Both the position numbers and the translations under genes were made by a program. Shown here in pieces: positions 24,701-37,021 of a DNA stretch of 64,000 nucleotides. This DNA comes from Rhizophagus clarus. Lineage: Eukaryota; Glomeromycota; Glomeromycetes; Glomerales; Glomeraceae. The notes under the pieces were generated by a model. That model saw nothing but the letters and a program-made list of their open reading frames with translations. It was not told the origin of the DNA and did no database searches. The DNA lies in assembly GCA_015698045.1 (NCBI GenBank), contig BLAL01000172.1:372001-436000 (forward strand). Reading direction: 5' to 3'. Numbering within the stretch: the first letter of the stretch is position 1; each line of letters starts with the position of its first letter.

Positions 24701-25970
24701 GTTTATTTACAGTAACATAATTATGTTTTTTATATTGATTTATTTTTAATCTTTTAAATTTTCTTATAAGTAATTGTTGTTTACTACATATAGCATAGTA
24801 AATGACTTTTTTATCATCCTGGATATACTAATTGGTCCGCCAGTTTATAACTGGTGGAAAAAATCCTAAATACCAATTAGTAGCCAGGTGATAAGGGATA
24901 TTATTTGCTGATTATGCATAAATTATAACAGAAAATAATTTCAGTAAATCAATCTTTTAATATTGAATTTATATATTTATTACGATAAAAGGAAGTAATA
25001 ATATACAATATTTCGGAATAACTTTTCAACATTACATTCATGTAAATATTTAGACTTAAAATATCCTAAAAATTATTACGTCGAAGTTTACTTGAATAAA
25101 CGATGGCACAATCAGATAAAAATGGAATTACTTCCTCTATCATAAAAATATTTAATTAATTACTACTTTTTTTCATATTAACTGGCATAATAAAATAAAA
25201 TATTAAAAAGAAATTTTATTATCTGTTATGTAAAATAAAATACCTATTTATACCGATTTTCCATATAGATTATGTTGGGCGTTCAACCGTTCATCCGGAA
25301 AAAGAATTTTAAATTAATTTATAGAGTATACTGTTTACCTTATTTAATCCTCATTAATGTTTGATTGACTATTTAATTTTGAGTATCATTTGAAAGATAC
25401 TTTTAGTGGTTTCATAATAACAACAAGAATGTTGTTTCTTTCTTCGCTCTTTCTGTCTTTCTGTTGCTCAAAATAATGAAGAGCGAAGAAATCAAGAGCG
25501 CGAAGGTATTTTAACCTTTTTTGACCTATTTATTATTGCACTTATTCATCTTCATAAAAAATAATCACTTTAACTTCACCCAATCTGTTATAGAGCTCAC
25601 ATTATATATATTCGGATATGATGTTATTCACATATAATAAATTACAAAGAGTTTCGATCTCTGTTATAAGCACGAATTTTTAAATGCAATATCGAGATAC
25701 TACTACAATAATAATAGTAAACATCCAGCAATTCATTATATGTGTACAGCAGGACTGGATTCTAGTTTACTTGTTAAAAGCTCTCGTGTCCATGGTTATT
25801 CTGATAGTCTGACTATCCCATGTACAATGCCCTCCAAGAAATCACTGGTCACTTTACGTTGATCAATTTTAACACGAATTTTAAACTAATGTAAGTATGT
25901 AACTTAATAAATATCACTCCAAAAATAATAAAATTTTTTTTATTTAAAAAATAAAGTCTTCAACTTTACA
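24701..25970. other. Spacer with an inverted repeat
   Basis: No gene is seen. An imperfect hairpin lies at 24810-24896. The right end adjoins the dead transposase. Confidence 0.5.
24810..24896. repeat. Imperfect inverted repeat
   Basis: The arms TTATCATCCTGGATATACTA and TAGTAGCCAGGTGATAA are near-complements and extend into ATTGGT/ACCAAT. They enclose an inner hairpin, CCGCCAGTTTATAACTGGTGG. It could be the remnant of a small foldback element. It lies about 110 bp downstream of the kinase stop, so it might also lie in that gene's 3' flank or transcript end. Confidence 0.6.
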
Positions 25971-26900
25971 TCAGTATTTGGTCGGATGACCTTTACTTTT
26001 TATAATGGCAGAAATTCTACGAGGCATGATATCAACTAAATTTTGATATTTATTGATATCAATATTTGACCACTCCTCTTGTAATATTTCCCACAAATTC
26101 TCCCTACTTTTTGGTAATGGAACATGCGCCCGTACTCGCCTTTCTAACTCGTCCCATAGATTCTCTATTGGATTCAAATCTGGGCTCTGTGCGGGCCGGG
26201 GAATACTATTTATATCATTTTCTTCTTTCCAACTTTTAACCACCCTTGCAGTATGTATCGGAGCATTGTCCTCTTGAAAAAAATAATTTTCCTGATCATC
26301 TCAGTCATCTAGAAACGGTAACAAATAATTTTTTAGCACGTCTATATATACTGCAGCCGTCACTCTCCCTTCTAATTTTACTAATGGACCAAGCTTATAT
26401 TCGTAAACTCCTTATTATCTCCACCAAATAGTTCGAACTTAGATTCATCACTCCAGATGATGTTTTCCCATTCACTTGTCCATTCTTTACGTTCTTTAGC
26501 CCAGGTGAGCCTTTTCTGCCTGTTTGATTCATTTACAAACGGTTTTCTGACACAAACTCCTTGTTCATGAAGGTATTTTCTTAAAGTGTTCTTACAAACA
26601 TTCGTTGAAGACTTGAAGTTGAATCCACAAAATTCTCATGTAGTTCTTGAAGGTTCGTTTTCTATCCGTTTGAGAATTCTTAATAGGTGCCTGTCATCCC
26701 TTTCAGTTATTATAGGATTCCTGCCGGGTCTAGAAGGAAGTGTCTTACATCCAAGGTTTTATAGGTGGAAATAACATTGTGGATGGTACTTTGGGGATGG
26801 CCTAAGGCTTCACCAATCTTTCGTTCACTTATACCGCATTTCCAGGCACCAATAACTTCTCCACGCTCAAAACAGAAAGTTCTCTTCTTTTAACAGTCAT
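25971..26900 (-). pseudogene. Decayed Tc1/mariner-type transposase
   Basis: On the minus strand this reads as a Tc1/mariner DDE transposase with several frameshifts and stops. Visible parts, in order: an N-terminal helix-turn-helix segment (IGAWKCGISERKIGEALG), the first catalytic Asp in WSDESKFELFGG (about 26421-26456), the second in an EDNAPIHTARVV-like segment (about 26240-26280), and the last acidic residue in SPDLNPIENLWDELERRVR. The intact open part covers only the last 90 residues. The full length of about 310 codons fits the family. No clear terminal inverted repeats were found, so the element ends are not defined. It is inactive. Confidence 0.85.
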
Positions 26901-28289
26901 GTTTGAATAAGGAAGAGCGTGGCTATGTGTGAGAAAAAACCGGAGACAGATTAATAATAAAATGATTGACAAAACCGGTTTAATCGACAACCACGTGACA
27001 CGTGATTTCTTGAAGGGATAGTGGACTTTCTTGCCTTAAATACTATGGCGCATATTGCACTTTTGCTTATATAGTGAAGTCTTTCGTATGCAACAGTTGC
27101 AATACAGTCAGTTCTTCCTGATGTATTACTTGAATGAAAGCTAGTATTTGATATCTTCACGCTACGGTAATGAGTTTAAAAAAAAATAATCCTATCAACT
27201 ATGAAACTATTTGATAACTATATAAATTAAAGTAAATAATAACTTCATACGTAAATTAATAGGCGATAATAGTGCCTTTTATGTTCATTTTACTTCCTAG
27301 TTTAGTGTTTGTGTTTCATTTTTATGTTTTATCGTTTCATACGTTACTACAAAATTTTTCCTAATACTCGCCAGGTATTTTTTGTATCACCTCGAAGGTT
27401 CTCCTAAATAGGCACTTCTTTTCAAGAGACAATGAACTTTTAATCAAAGAGATTGAGATTTTATTCAAAAATTTTTATATCAAGAAAACATAATATTGTG
27501 TTCACTGTATTACCGTTTGACGTGCATGTGATTAAGTGATCATGTGACTATTTGACTCGCCAACATAGACACCAGTGACAATTTTTTTTGAAGTCACGTA
27601 GAGGAAGTAACTGGGAAGATACTAAGTTTCAAAACACGTGTTTATTAATAATTACATAATTTTCATGCAATTTTGAAAAAAATGATCATGTAAGTCAGTA
27701 AGTGACATTTAAATTCAACAATATTCTCTAAAAAATGACATAAAAATTTTGTTTATTTATTTTTCTCTTTGAAACAGTAATTTTCAAAATAAGCTTTCAT
27801 CCTTCATATATATGTAACAACACATCCCTTTAGAAATAAGGTCAGTCCTTACAATTCTTTGTCTTTCCCTAAGGTAAATAAGGCTAGATAATGAAAATAT
27901 CATTTCAACCTCAATATCATTCACTTAACAATTGTTGAAATAAGAATTTGATAAATATTACCTTTATGACAAATTTTTACAAATAGAAATTTTTTAATTA
28001 GTTGACCGAGGATCTGCAAAAAAATAGGAGACAAATAATAATAAAAAATTATGTGAAAAAATTATCTCAAATAATAGGTATTTAATATTTCAAGATATGT
28101 TAGTGTTACATTTTACGTGAGTGCATAAAACAAAAGCTCAAAATTATATCTTTACATGAGATTTAGAAATTTTCTAAAGATATCTGCACATGATATCAAT
28201 ATATAAATCAAATCGGTTGGTTTGTATATCAAATTGTTGATAAACAGTTTAATAACTAAATTGTAATTACTAACGTAAAATTATCATAA
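26901..28289. other. Gene-free spacer
   Basis: No gene is supported. The left end may contain the 5' part of the dead Tc1 element. No repeats of note were seen. Confidence 0.5.
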
Positions 28290-29120
28290 TTAATGTTGAA
28301 TATCTGACAGAATATTATTTAGTTTATTCTTTGCTTCCTCAACTCCGTTATATGAAGTTTTTTTGTACCAATTAATTGCCTCATCATTATTTTTATCAAT
28401 TCCAATACCGTAATAATAACAATCTCCTATATAATGTTGTGCTGTTGCATTTCCACCTTCGGCTGATTTTAAATACCATTTAAATGATTTTTCTATATTT
28501 CTATCAGTTCCTATGCCATTTCCATAACAACATCCTAAATTACATCGTCCTTCAGCACATCCTGCAATAGCTGATTTCATATACCAATCAAATGCTTTTG
28601 TTTCATTTTTTTGTGTTCCTTTACCATACTTATAATAATCTCCCAAATCATTTTGCGCTATCACACTCCCATTTTCTGCCGATTTAAAATACCATTCAAA
28701 CGATTTCATTTCATTTTTATCTGTCCCTATGCCGTTTGAATAACAAAATCCTACATTACATTGTCCCTCAGCACATCCTTTAATAGCCGACCTAATGTAC
28801 CATTCAAATGCTTTTATTTCATTTATATCTGTCCCTATACCATTTATATAACAAAATCCCAAATTCTTTTGTGCCACAGAATCTCCATTTTCTGCTGATT
28901 TAGAGTACCATTCAAATGCTTTTTTGTCATTTTTAATTTTCCTACACCATTTTCATAACAGAATCCCACATTACATTGGCCTTCAGCATACCCTGCAATA
29001 GCTGATTTCATGTACCATTCAAATGTTTTTGTCTCATCTTTATATGTTCCTTTATCATAATGGTAATAAATTCCTAAATTATTCTGTGCAATTTTGTCTC
29101 CATTTTCAGCTGACTTCTTT
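28290..29120 (-). pseudogene. SLR pseudogene, C-terminal part
   Basis: On the minus strand, seven Sel1-type repeats can be read (for example AQNNLGIYYHYDKGTYK and GQCNVGFCYENGVG), ending in a normal family C-terminus (YKKTSYNGVEEAKNKL). A frameshift near 28935 breaks the frame after ENGVG. At about 29118 the repeat sequence stops abruptly in unrelated DNA, with no N-terminal domain. A matching N-terminal SLR fragment lies on the same strand at 31332-31760. The two may be halves of one former gene, but the intervening repeats are missing, so this was not a simple insertion. Confidence 0.85.
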
Positions 29121-30681
29121 GCTGAAACCCATAAAATCGCGGATATGTAGTAGCTATGCTGCCGCCACTTACTGTAGTAGGCGTACGGTTACTCTATGGT
29201 AATTCTAACGCAGTTGTATGTATTTAGTATAGAAAATATGTAGTAAAATATAGTCATAATATAGAAATTGTATTGCTAATACAAAGAAACTATATAAATG
29301 TTAGCAAGAAACTGTATAAATGATTTAAAGTAATGATATATATAAATGTAGTAAATTCATAATAAATATATAGTAAAATTGTAGTAACTTTATAAATAAT
29401 TGTAGTAGATATATAATAAATATATAGTAAATTGTAGTGAATACATAATAAATATATTGTAAATACATAATAAAAATATAGTAAATTTATGGTAAACACA
29501 TAATAAATATATGTGTTCTCGTATATACAGTATGTAAATCTGTGAGTCCTGAATCCTAAAGGAAGGTACTTCTTTCTACCGATCCTCAGCCAAAAATTTT
29601 TGCGGAGGAAAAAAGGTTATGATATTTGGTGCAATTTTTGGATGTGGAGTTGATTAATAAGATGATGTTTGCGACATAAAGTTTTTTTAGCAAAAAGTTA
29701 GTAGTTTTCCTTACCAAGAAACTGGACAAAAAGATAGTCCTTTTGGTAGGTTGACTCATATTCAGTTTTTATAGAGTTTAGAAAAGTAGCTACTTTATTA
29801 CATCTTTTTTCTTTAAATTCTCTTTGGGCTTCTTATGGCGAAGCAAAATCACGCCAACCTAAATAGAGTTTCCATGAACAAGGCCTGGGCATTTTTGGCA
29901 CAAAAATGCGGCGATGGTATACCTAGCTGATTGACTACCTTTTCATCAAATGTACTGTTTTTCGCAAGAAGCTCTGGTATACTGGTTAAAGTTAATAATG
30001 ATAAGATGTAAATAGGTTTAGTAATGGTAATGGCAAGCACAAAGTTTAGTGGTTTTCTCAGAAATGTTTTCGTCTTCGTACACAAAGCTCCATATAGCTT
30101 TACAATTAATGAGGTACAGCAACAAGAAAATGAGAATTCCGCAGTCAGAAACCACTCGTTCAGATACCAGGAATATAGAAAGATAATGGTATTATAGAAG
30201 CTTTGCGCACTTTGGAAATATTGAAGAACAGAAATATGAAATTTTGAATACATCAATAAGCACAGAAGAACTGAATGAAAGATTAATCGACAAAAATAAG
30301 GCGACGTGATCGCAAAACATGTCCTTTCATCAAAAGAAGATTACCAATCAATCAGAAGAACAATAAGACTCATCAGATATTTTACTGTCACCAGATAACA
30401 CAAAGAACATTTGAACAAACGTTTATACAATGATGAATCGGTAGAATATGACATCAATATTCAAAGTCAATCAAAGTGTAATAATGACACAATTGAAGAT
30501 AACAACTATGAAAAAGTGTAAAGGGATCCAAAAAAATTAGTAATATCATAATTGTAGTTTAATTAGTTTTCTAAAAAATAACAATCGTGAGAGAAATGGA
30601 TAACATTAGATAATTAGATAGTTTTTTTTATTGTTTATTACCTTTATGATAAAGGTGTATTAAAGAGGGAGATTCTTAGTG
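29121..30681. other. Unclassified insert between SLR halves
   Basis: This block separates the two SLR fragments. From 29225 to 29515 it is a degenerate AT repeat with units like TAGTAAAT and TAATAAATATA. From 29560 to 30500 it has a more coding-like composition but many stops in every frame. A short plus-strand segment near 29617 reads VMIFGAIFGCGV, faintly like a transposase, but nothing else supports this. It may be decayed mobile DNA. Confidence 0.4.
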
Positions 30682-31331
30682 CCCTATAAAAAATAAATGT
30701 CCGGAAAATGTTATCAAAAATGTCCGGAAAATGTCCAGAATAAATCTGATGTGTCCGGAAAATGTCCACTTTTTTGGTACATGTCTGACACACTTCTGAT
30801 ACTTAAAATTTTGACATGTCCTAACTTTGTCCAGAATTCATCCAGTATTTGTTCGGTATAAAATTTTGGACAAATTCCAGACAGTTAAACCTGGACAAAT
30901 TCTGGACATAGTAAAAAAACCAGATAGACAAATTCCGGACATGAAAAAGTTCAGGACAAATTCTGGATACTATTTCCAAAAAAGGATAAATTAATTTTGT
31001 AAAAAAATGCAAAAAGCACAAAACTGACATTCAAAATCTTTTCTGTCGTACTAATTAAAATTGCAGAGCAGGCAAAAATACTATATATCTATGATATAAA
31101 AATTCTGGGTTAAGGAATAATGATGATCATCTATCCATTGATCATCTTTTGTGGCAAAATTTTACAAAAATACATTTCCGGACAATTTCAGGACAAATTC
31201 CTAATATCCCAAAAATGCAGTGTTTTCGGAACAGTTTCCGGACACACAGTGTCCAGAATTTCTGGACAATTATTTGGACAATTTTTCCGGACATTTTCTG
31301 GACATTATCCGGACACTTATTTTTTATAGGG
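30682..31331. mobile_element. 650-bp TGTCCGGA-rich repeat element, copy 2
   Basis: Same length as the copy at 8798-9447 and in the opposite orientation. Its ends are CCCTATAAAAAATA inverted, with TGTCCGGA/TGTCCAGA units throughout. Its right end is also the exact point at which the SLR N-terminal fragment is cut off. No transposase is encoded and no target-site duplication is evident. The short open frames inside are translations of the motif array. Confidence 0.8.
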
Positions 31332-31760
31332 AATATAATAATGATAATAAATATTTTCCAATAATAATATTTTTCTTTATAAATGAATTATTATCTTCTT
31401 CATTTAATTGTAATACATTAAAATTTTCATTTAAAGAATCATTTTCAATTTCATTATTTATAGCCATTAAATATAATTCTATAGCTTTTTCTTTATTTAA
31501 TTCACAACCTATACCATATTGATAAAAAAAATCCCATAATACTTGTAAATAAAGATTTACTTTCTTCATGATTTTTCATCACTTTAAAAATTCTTTCAGG
31601 ATTCTTTTTATTATTTTGAAGTTTATGATTTATCCATTTACTCGAAATTTCTTCAAAATTATTAATATTATTCATTTCAATAAAACTTAATTTTACAAAG
31701 AAAATCTTTTAAGATATTTTTTAAAAATTTTTCATCATCTTTTAAAATTATAATATCCAT
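31332..31760 (-). pseudogene. SLR pseudogene, N-terminal part
   Basis: On the minus strand, this stretch encodes the N-terminal domain of the SLR family from its ATG at 31760 (DDEKFLKNILKDF, then NFEEISSKWINHKL, then YQYGIGCELNKEKAIELYL, then IIIGKYLLSLLY). Two frameshifts are visible: one after the KDF segment (about 31690), and one in an eight-T run at the GFFYQ position (about 31522). The coding match ends exactly at the border of the 650-bp element, and no Sel1 repeats follow. It is a dead, truncated gene copy. Confidence 0.85.
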
Positions 31761-32832
31761 AATAGTCGGTTTTTTTTAATTAATAATTTAATCTAAATTA
31801 ATTTAAAATAAATAAAGAAAATGTTTTTTTTTTCTTTCTGACGTTTCATTTTTATCGTTGTGCAAAGACCAGAAGTGATACAACATTTGTGCGCCCATCT
31901 GATTTACTTTTTTGATCTACTGTTATTTAACCAATATAAATATTTTCTTTGTACATGCAAAACAAATACATTTTTAGTTTAAACATAAAGAGAAATATCT
32001 TAGCTGTTAGAACTAATCGGATCAAAAATAAGGGGGAAAATTTTTTTAATTGATCGTTTGCGAGCTGGATCACGTGATAAGCAAAATTGTGTGCGACCTA
32101 ATTACTGTAGAAGAATCAAAGAACAGTAATACGTAAATTATTTGGTCACTCGATTGAGAAGTAATATGCGGGATTTCAATGACCGTGAAATATAATTCTT
32201 GCTGCACGTGACTTCGTTAATTCTGAATCCTGTCCGGAATTATAAATTTGGCCAAAATAAAATTTAATAAGGCCATATTATTTAAAATGAAACAACCATT
32301 TCAAAGATGCTCAATGAAAAAAATATTTGGGCTTGATGTCTTAAACTGAAAACATAAGGAGCAAATAAAACAAATAGAACCCCTGAAACTTCAAATACTG
32401 CATTAATTATGGATTAATATAAAACTATTATACGTAATATTAGCAGCCGCGGCTTAACTGGCTAAGCTATTTATTTTTCACGGCTCATATGTCATTTTCA
32501 TAGCGGCTGATATCACTACTTTATTTTACTTTCTCGACCAATACTTTAGTGCCACTTCTACTATAACTAAAATAACAACGGTACGTATATCAATCGAACT
32601 AGAAACTAAATATTCAATTGCGCATCGATTATATACAGAAGAATTATTACATCACAATAAGCCTGCAATAATTTGAAAACGTTTTGATTCTTTGAACTTT
32701 AACGTTATGTATAATTTTTAGTATTGTGAACCAAAATTTCATATTATTCATAAAATTTGTGAACGTCAAATAACGAATCCTTTACATTTATCAAGTTATG
32801 TAAATAATATTTGAAGTACAAATCATCTGTTC
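31761..32832. other. Spacer upstream of the broken SLR gene
   Basis: It presumably holds the former promoter of the SLR pseudogene. No gene or strong repeat is seen. Confidence 0.45.
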
Positions 32833-33195
32833 TTATCCTGATTTATAATTCCACTTTAATGCTTTTGTTTTATTTTTATCTGCTTCTATACTATTTTTGA
32901 TATCAAATCCACATTTTACAATAGTTGATTTTCCTGCTGATATCAAATATATACCATTCAGTAGATGATGAAATCGTTGATTTATATTTATTCTTTCCAT
33001 TTTTTTTTGCTCCCTTCTGACAATAATGTCCAACATAATTTTTTTATCCTCATCAATTACTAGAGAAATTGGGTATTTACTTCGTTCAGATCTCAACAGC
33101 TTTTTTACCATTCTATACAGATAACAAATAAATAAACCGTATTGCGCTTTTAAATCATCATCAGTAATTTTAAAATATTCATTACTCAATTGCAA
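32833..33195 (-). pseudogene. Degenerate SLR fragment
   Basis: This open frame of 120 codons resembles an internal part of the SLR family: LKAQYGLFICYL matches the AQYNLAICYMDG repeat, and SERSKYPISLVIDEDKK matches the SEQSKYPINLKVDRDQK linker of the gene at 35-37 kb. The next repeats are scrambled, and only KTKALKWNYKSG keeps the family pattern. It has no N-terminal domain and no proper repeats, so it is most likely a fragment, not a gene. Confidence 0.7.
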
Positions 33196-34999
33196 TTCAT
33201 AATATTTATCAATAATTCTTCACGGGTTTATATTCGGGTCAACTTTATTGAGCGGCTAAGTTGTTTGTTTTCCTTATTTTATAGAGGTAAACCTATATTT
33301 TTCTACCAAAAAGTAGAGATTTCTCGCTCTAACAAAAAAAAACACATACAGTATATACTTATCAATAATATAAATTCAACGAATTGAATCGTTAATTTTT
33401 CAATTAAATACAGCCGATAACATTTTAGTTTATATAATCTTGACATCTTGTTCAATTCATTATCAATACTTACTTATAATAGCTTCGCACTATGATCTTC
33501 CCTTTAACAGTAATACAGGCCAACATCATGATAGTTCCAGCCAGAATTACTTATCACGTGCACTTGAGTCAGCTCTCATGGGTGCAAAAAAATTTTTTTG
33601 AATTCTTTCTTCATAATTTTCATTAATTCAAGATTTTACTCTTAGATTTTTTCATTACTTTCAAGCTTATATTTATTCGTTCATTCAGTTGAAATTATTT
33701 ACTCCACGCCAAATATGAACTAATTGGATTATTCATACCTGGAAAATTGATTTTTAAGGAGTTGTTTCAATTAAAGTATACTATCAAAATTATGTTATAT
33801 TATTATTAAATTTCAAAACCTACTCTAGAAAAATTTACATAATCAAGATTTTCAGAGAATATTTAATACCAGTAGAAACTCGTTTGATTCAATAAAAAAA
33901 TTACATGATATTCAAAAAATAGTTAACAAAATAATTAAACTTATTTATAAAATGTGGTAAATGTTAATCCAGCTTATAGTAGTTAGTGCCTTTGGTCAAC
34001 ATTAATTTTTTTAGTCATAATTTTAGGCAATTATTTGTCCCGTAAGTCATAACCGAATTTAAGTGTACGTGTGAGGAATTCTAGGATAGTATATTTTTTA
34101 AATTCGGAGACGCTTCGATAGCAAGAGCAATCAAAAACAAAAATATACTGTAACTATTATTAGTTAGTATCTATATATTAGTGTGTTACAATTGAATTTA
34201 TAAAAAACGGCCACATTTAATAATATCGTATTTTGCCGTCATTAAGCACCTTTTTCTTTGGATCATCTATTAGGAATATAGTCACACAAAATAATCACGC
34301 AAACTTATTTACAATTTACATCATTCAAATTCCAACATATATATGATTATATCGTATTTCTTTTTCTATAGCACTCAAAAAAACACATTTAAAAGCTTAA
34401 TTGCTATTCTTTTACCATGAAAAATATTTTGAAAATATTATGTAAAAAGGAACTGATAATGATTCTAAATAAAATAAAAGTTGGTAATATTTGTTCTACT
34501 TGTATGAAACAAATTTATATTCATATGAACTAAGATTCTATTTAAGTGAAAAACATAAATATAAGGCAGTATATTAATTACATCATTTTTAATTGGTAAT
34601 TTCACTAATATAACACGGAATTTTAAACCATTATTATTATTTACTTTATTAGAATAAAGTCATATTTATTAAAGTTTAGTTAGTGCTAATTTATTTTTTA
34701 AAAAAGATGTTCACAACTCATATTATTCATAAAGTAATAAACTTATTAGAAATATACATAACAATCGATACACCGATATATCAAAGATTTGTGTATAACA
34801 TTAATAAATTTTATCCGTCTTTATTATAAATTATGCAGAAACAACTTCCCAATCGGTTTGTTTTATTTATTTTTATAGCCGAGTGAACTCAATACCAATT
34901 GGAACATTAGAAAGATGTAGTGTCACATGATCGTCAAAACAGTGATTTCGGCTGGAATTAAAAAATTTTAATGTCGGCCCGAATTTTGATTAATGTCGT
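33196..34999. other. Gene-free spacer
   Basis: No gene is supported. The right end is the 3' flank of the next SLR gene. Confidence 0.5.
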
Positions 35000-37021
35000 T
35001 CAACACACGCTGCAACAGTTTGGATCTAACCCTTTTGCACTCTGGAAAATTTCTAAATTATTCCGTGTTATTGTATATTTATTTCCAGCTGATTTTGTAT
35101 ACCATTCAAGTGCTTTTGCTTCATCCTTTTCTGTTCCTATACCATTTGCATAACAATCTCCTAAATTAATTTGAGCCATTGAATTCCCGTTCATAGCTGA
35201 CTTTAAATACCACTTAAATGCTTTTATTTCATTTCTTTCCGTTCCTATACCATTTGAATAACAATACCCTAAATTATATTGCCCCTCGCCACATCCTGCA
35301 ACAGCTGATTTTAAATACCATTTAAACGCTTTTAATTCATCTATATTTGTTCCTGCACCATTTGCGTAACAATCTCCTAAATTATTTTGCGCCATTGAAT
35401 TTCCGTTCATAGCTGACTTTAAATACCACTTAAATGCTTTTGCTTCATTTTTTTCCGTTCCCATACCATTTGAATAACAATACCCTGAATTATATTGTCC
35501 TTTAACACATCCTGCTATAGCTGATTTAAAATACCATTCAAATGCCAACCTTTCATCTTTATCCGTTCCTATGCCATTCTGATAGCAATTTCCTAAATTA
35601 TTTTGTGCAACTCCATTTCCATTCTTAGCTGATTTTAAATACCATTCAAATGCCTTCTTTTCATCTTTATCCGTTCCTATACCATTTTGAAAACAATCTC
35701 CTACATTATTCTGTGCAACAGCATCATCGCTTTTAGCTGATTTTAAATACCATTCAAACGCTTTAAGTTCATTCTTTTCCGTCCCTATACCGTTTGCATA
35801 ATAATATCCTAAATTACATTGTCCTTTAGCACATCCTGCATTGGCTGATTTCGTATACCAATCAAATGCTTTTAATTTATTTTTTTCTGTTCCTATACCT
35901 TTCGAATAACAATATCCTAAATTACATTGTCCTTCAGGACATTTTGCAATAGCTGATTTTAAGTAACATTCGAATGTTTTTATATCATCTCTGTCCGTTC
36001 CTTTACCATTTTGATAACAAACTCCTAAATTATTTTGTGCTAATCCATTTCCATTTTCCGCAGATATTAAATACCATTCAAATGCATGCGTTTTATTTTT
36101 ATCTATTCCTATACCATTTTCATAACAATATCCTAAATTATTTTGCGCTAACGTATTTCCATTTTCCGCTGATTTCAAATACCATTCAAACGCCTTTTTT
36201 TCATTTTTATTCATACCTTTACCATTCTGATAATAATGTCCTAAATAATTCTGTGCTATTGGATCATTTTCTATTGCAAGTTTTAAATATCTTTCAAATT
36301 TTCCCTTTTGATCACGATCCACTTTTAAATTAATTGGGTATTTGCTTTGTTCGGATTTTAACAACCATTTATACGCTTTATTTTCATCTCTTTGTGTTCC
36401 TATACCATCCATATAACAAATAGCTAAATTATATTGTGCTTCTGAATCACCATTTTTAGCCAAATTTAGAAGATGTGTGAATTCATTTTGATCATCGTTT
36501 TTGTCTGCTCCTTTTTCGATCATCGAATCTTTTTCGCTTCCAGAATCCTCCAAGTCTATAATAATATTATTATAAAATGATGATAATAAAAACTTTCCGA
36601 TAATTATATTCATATCTTTTATTGAATTAAAAGAATTATTTTCTTCATTTAAATTTTCATTTGAAAAAGAATTATTTTTTTTCTCTATATCATTATTTAT
36701 AGTTAACAAATATAATTTCATAGCATATTCTCTATTTATATTACATCCAATACCAAGTTGATAAAATAATCCTATAAGACTTGTGAACCAAAAATTACTT
36801 TCTTCATGATTTTTCATTAATTCAAGAAGTTTTTCAGGATTTTTATCATTAACTACAAGTTTATGATTTATCCATTGACTCGAAATTTCTTCAAAATTAT
36901 TAAATTCGTTCGTTTCAGTGATTTTATGATAAAAATCTTTTAAAGTATTTATTAAGAAAATTTCGTCGTCAACATTTGAAATATTGTTATCTATAGGTTT
37001 ATTTAATAAGTTGGGTGACAT
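35000..37021 (-). CDS. Sel1-like repeat (SLR) protein, 673 aa, C-terminal CCSVC
   Basis: Single-exon SLR scaffold-type protein. The N-terminal domain (NNFEEISSQWINHKL, then FWFTSLIGLFYQLGIG) is followed by a Ser/Asp-rich linker and twelve Sel1-type repeats with cores such as AQNNLGNCYQNGIGTDK and AFEWYLKSA. The start at 37021 (MSPNLLNK) matches the paralogues; the in-frame upstream part is a Lys/Phe homopolymer translation. The protein ends NCCSVC. The last four residues fit a CaaX-type prenylation box, which the other SLR genes here lack, so membrane attachment is possible. It is the longest intact SLR gene on the minus strand. Confidence 0.9.
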   Translation of the reverse strand: MSPNLLNKPIDNNISNVDDEIFLINTLKDFYHKITETNEFNNFEEISSQWINHKLVVNDKNPEKLLELMKNHEESNFWFTSLIGLFYQLGIGCNINREYAMKLYLLTINNDIEKKNNSFSNENLNEENNSFNSIKDMNIIIGKFLLSSFYNNIIIDLEDSGSEKDSMIEKGADKNDDQNEFTHLLNLAKNGDSEAQYNLAICYMDGIGTQRDENKAYKWLLKSEQSKYPINLKVDRDQKGKFERYLKLAIENDPIAQNYLGHYYQNGKGMNKNEKKAFEWYLKSAENGNTLAQNNLGYCYENGIGIDKNKTHAFEWYLISAENGNGLAQNNLGVCYQNGKGTDRDDIKTFECYLKSAIAKCPEGQCNLGYCYSKGIGTEKNKLKAFDWYTKSANAGCAKGQCNLGYYYANGIGTEKNELKAFEWYLKSAKSDDAVAQNNVGDCFQNGIGTDKDEKKAFEWYLKSAKNGNGVAQNNLGNCYQNGIGTDKDERLAFEWYFKSAIAGCVKGQYNSGYCYSNGMGTEKNEAKAFKWYLKSAMNGNSMAQNNLGDCYANGAGTNIDELKAFKWYLKSAVAGCGEGQYNLGYCYSNGIGTERNEIKAFKWYLKSAMNGNSMAQINLGDCYANGIGTEKDEAKALEWYTKSAGNKYTITRNNLEIFQSAKGLDPNCCSVC

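Noticed and set aside
25745..27180. Terminal inverted repeats for the Tc1-like element
   Set aside because: I compared the flanks on both sides and found no convincing inverted match, so no element borders are given.
29600..30300. Possible transposase between the SLR halves
   Set aside because: Only one short word looks like a transposase; no DDE residues or adjoining motifs could be found, and stops occur in all frames.
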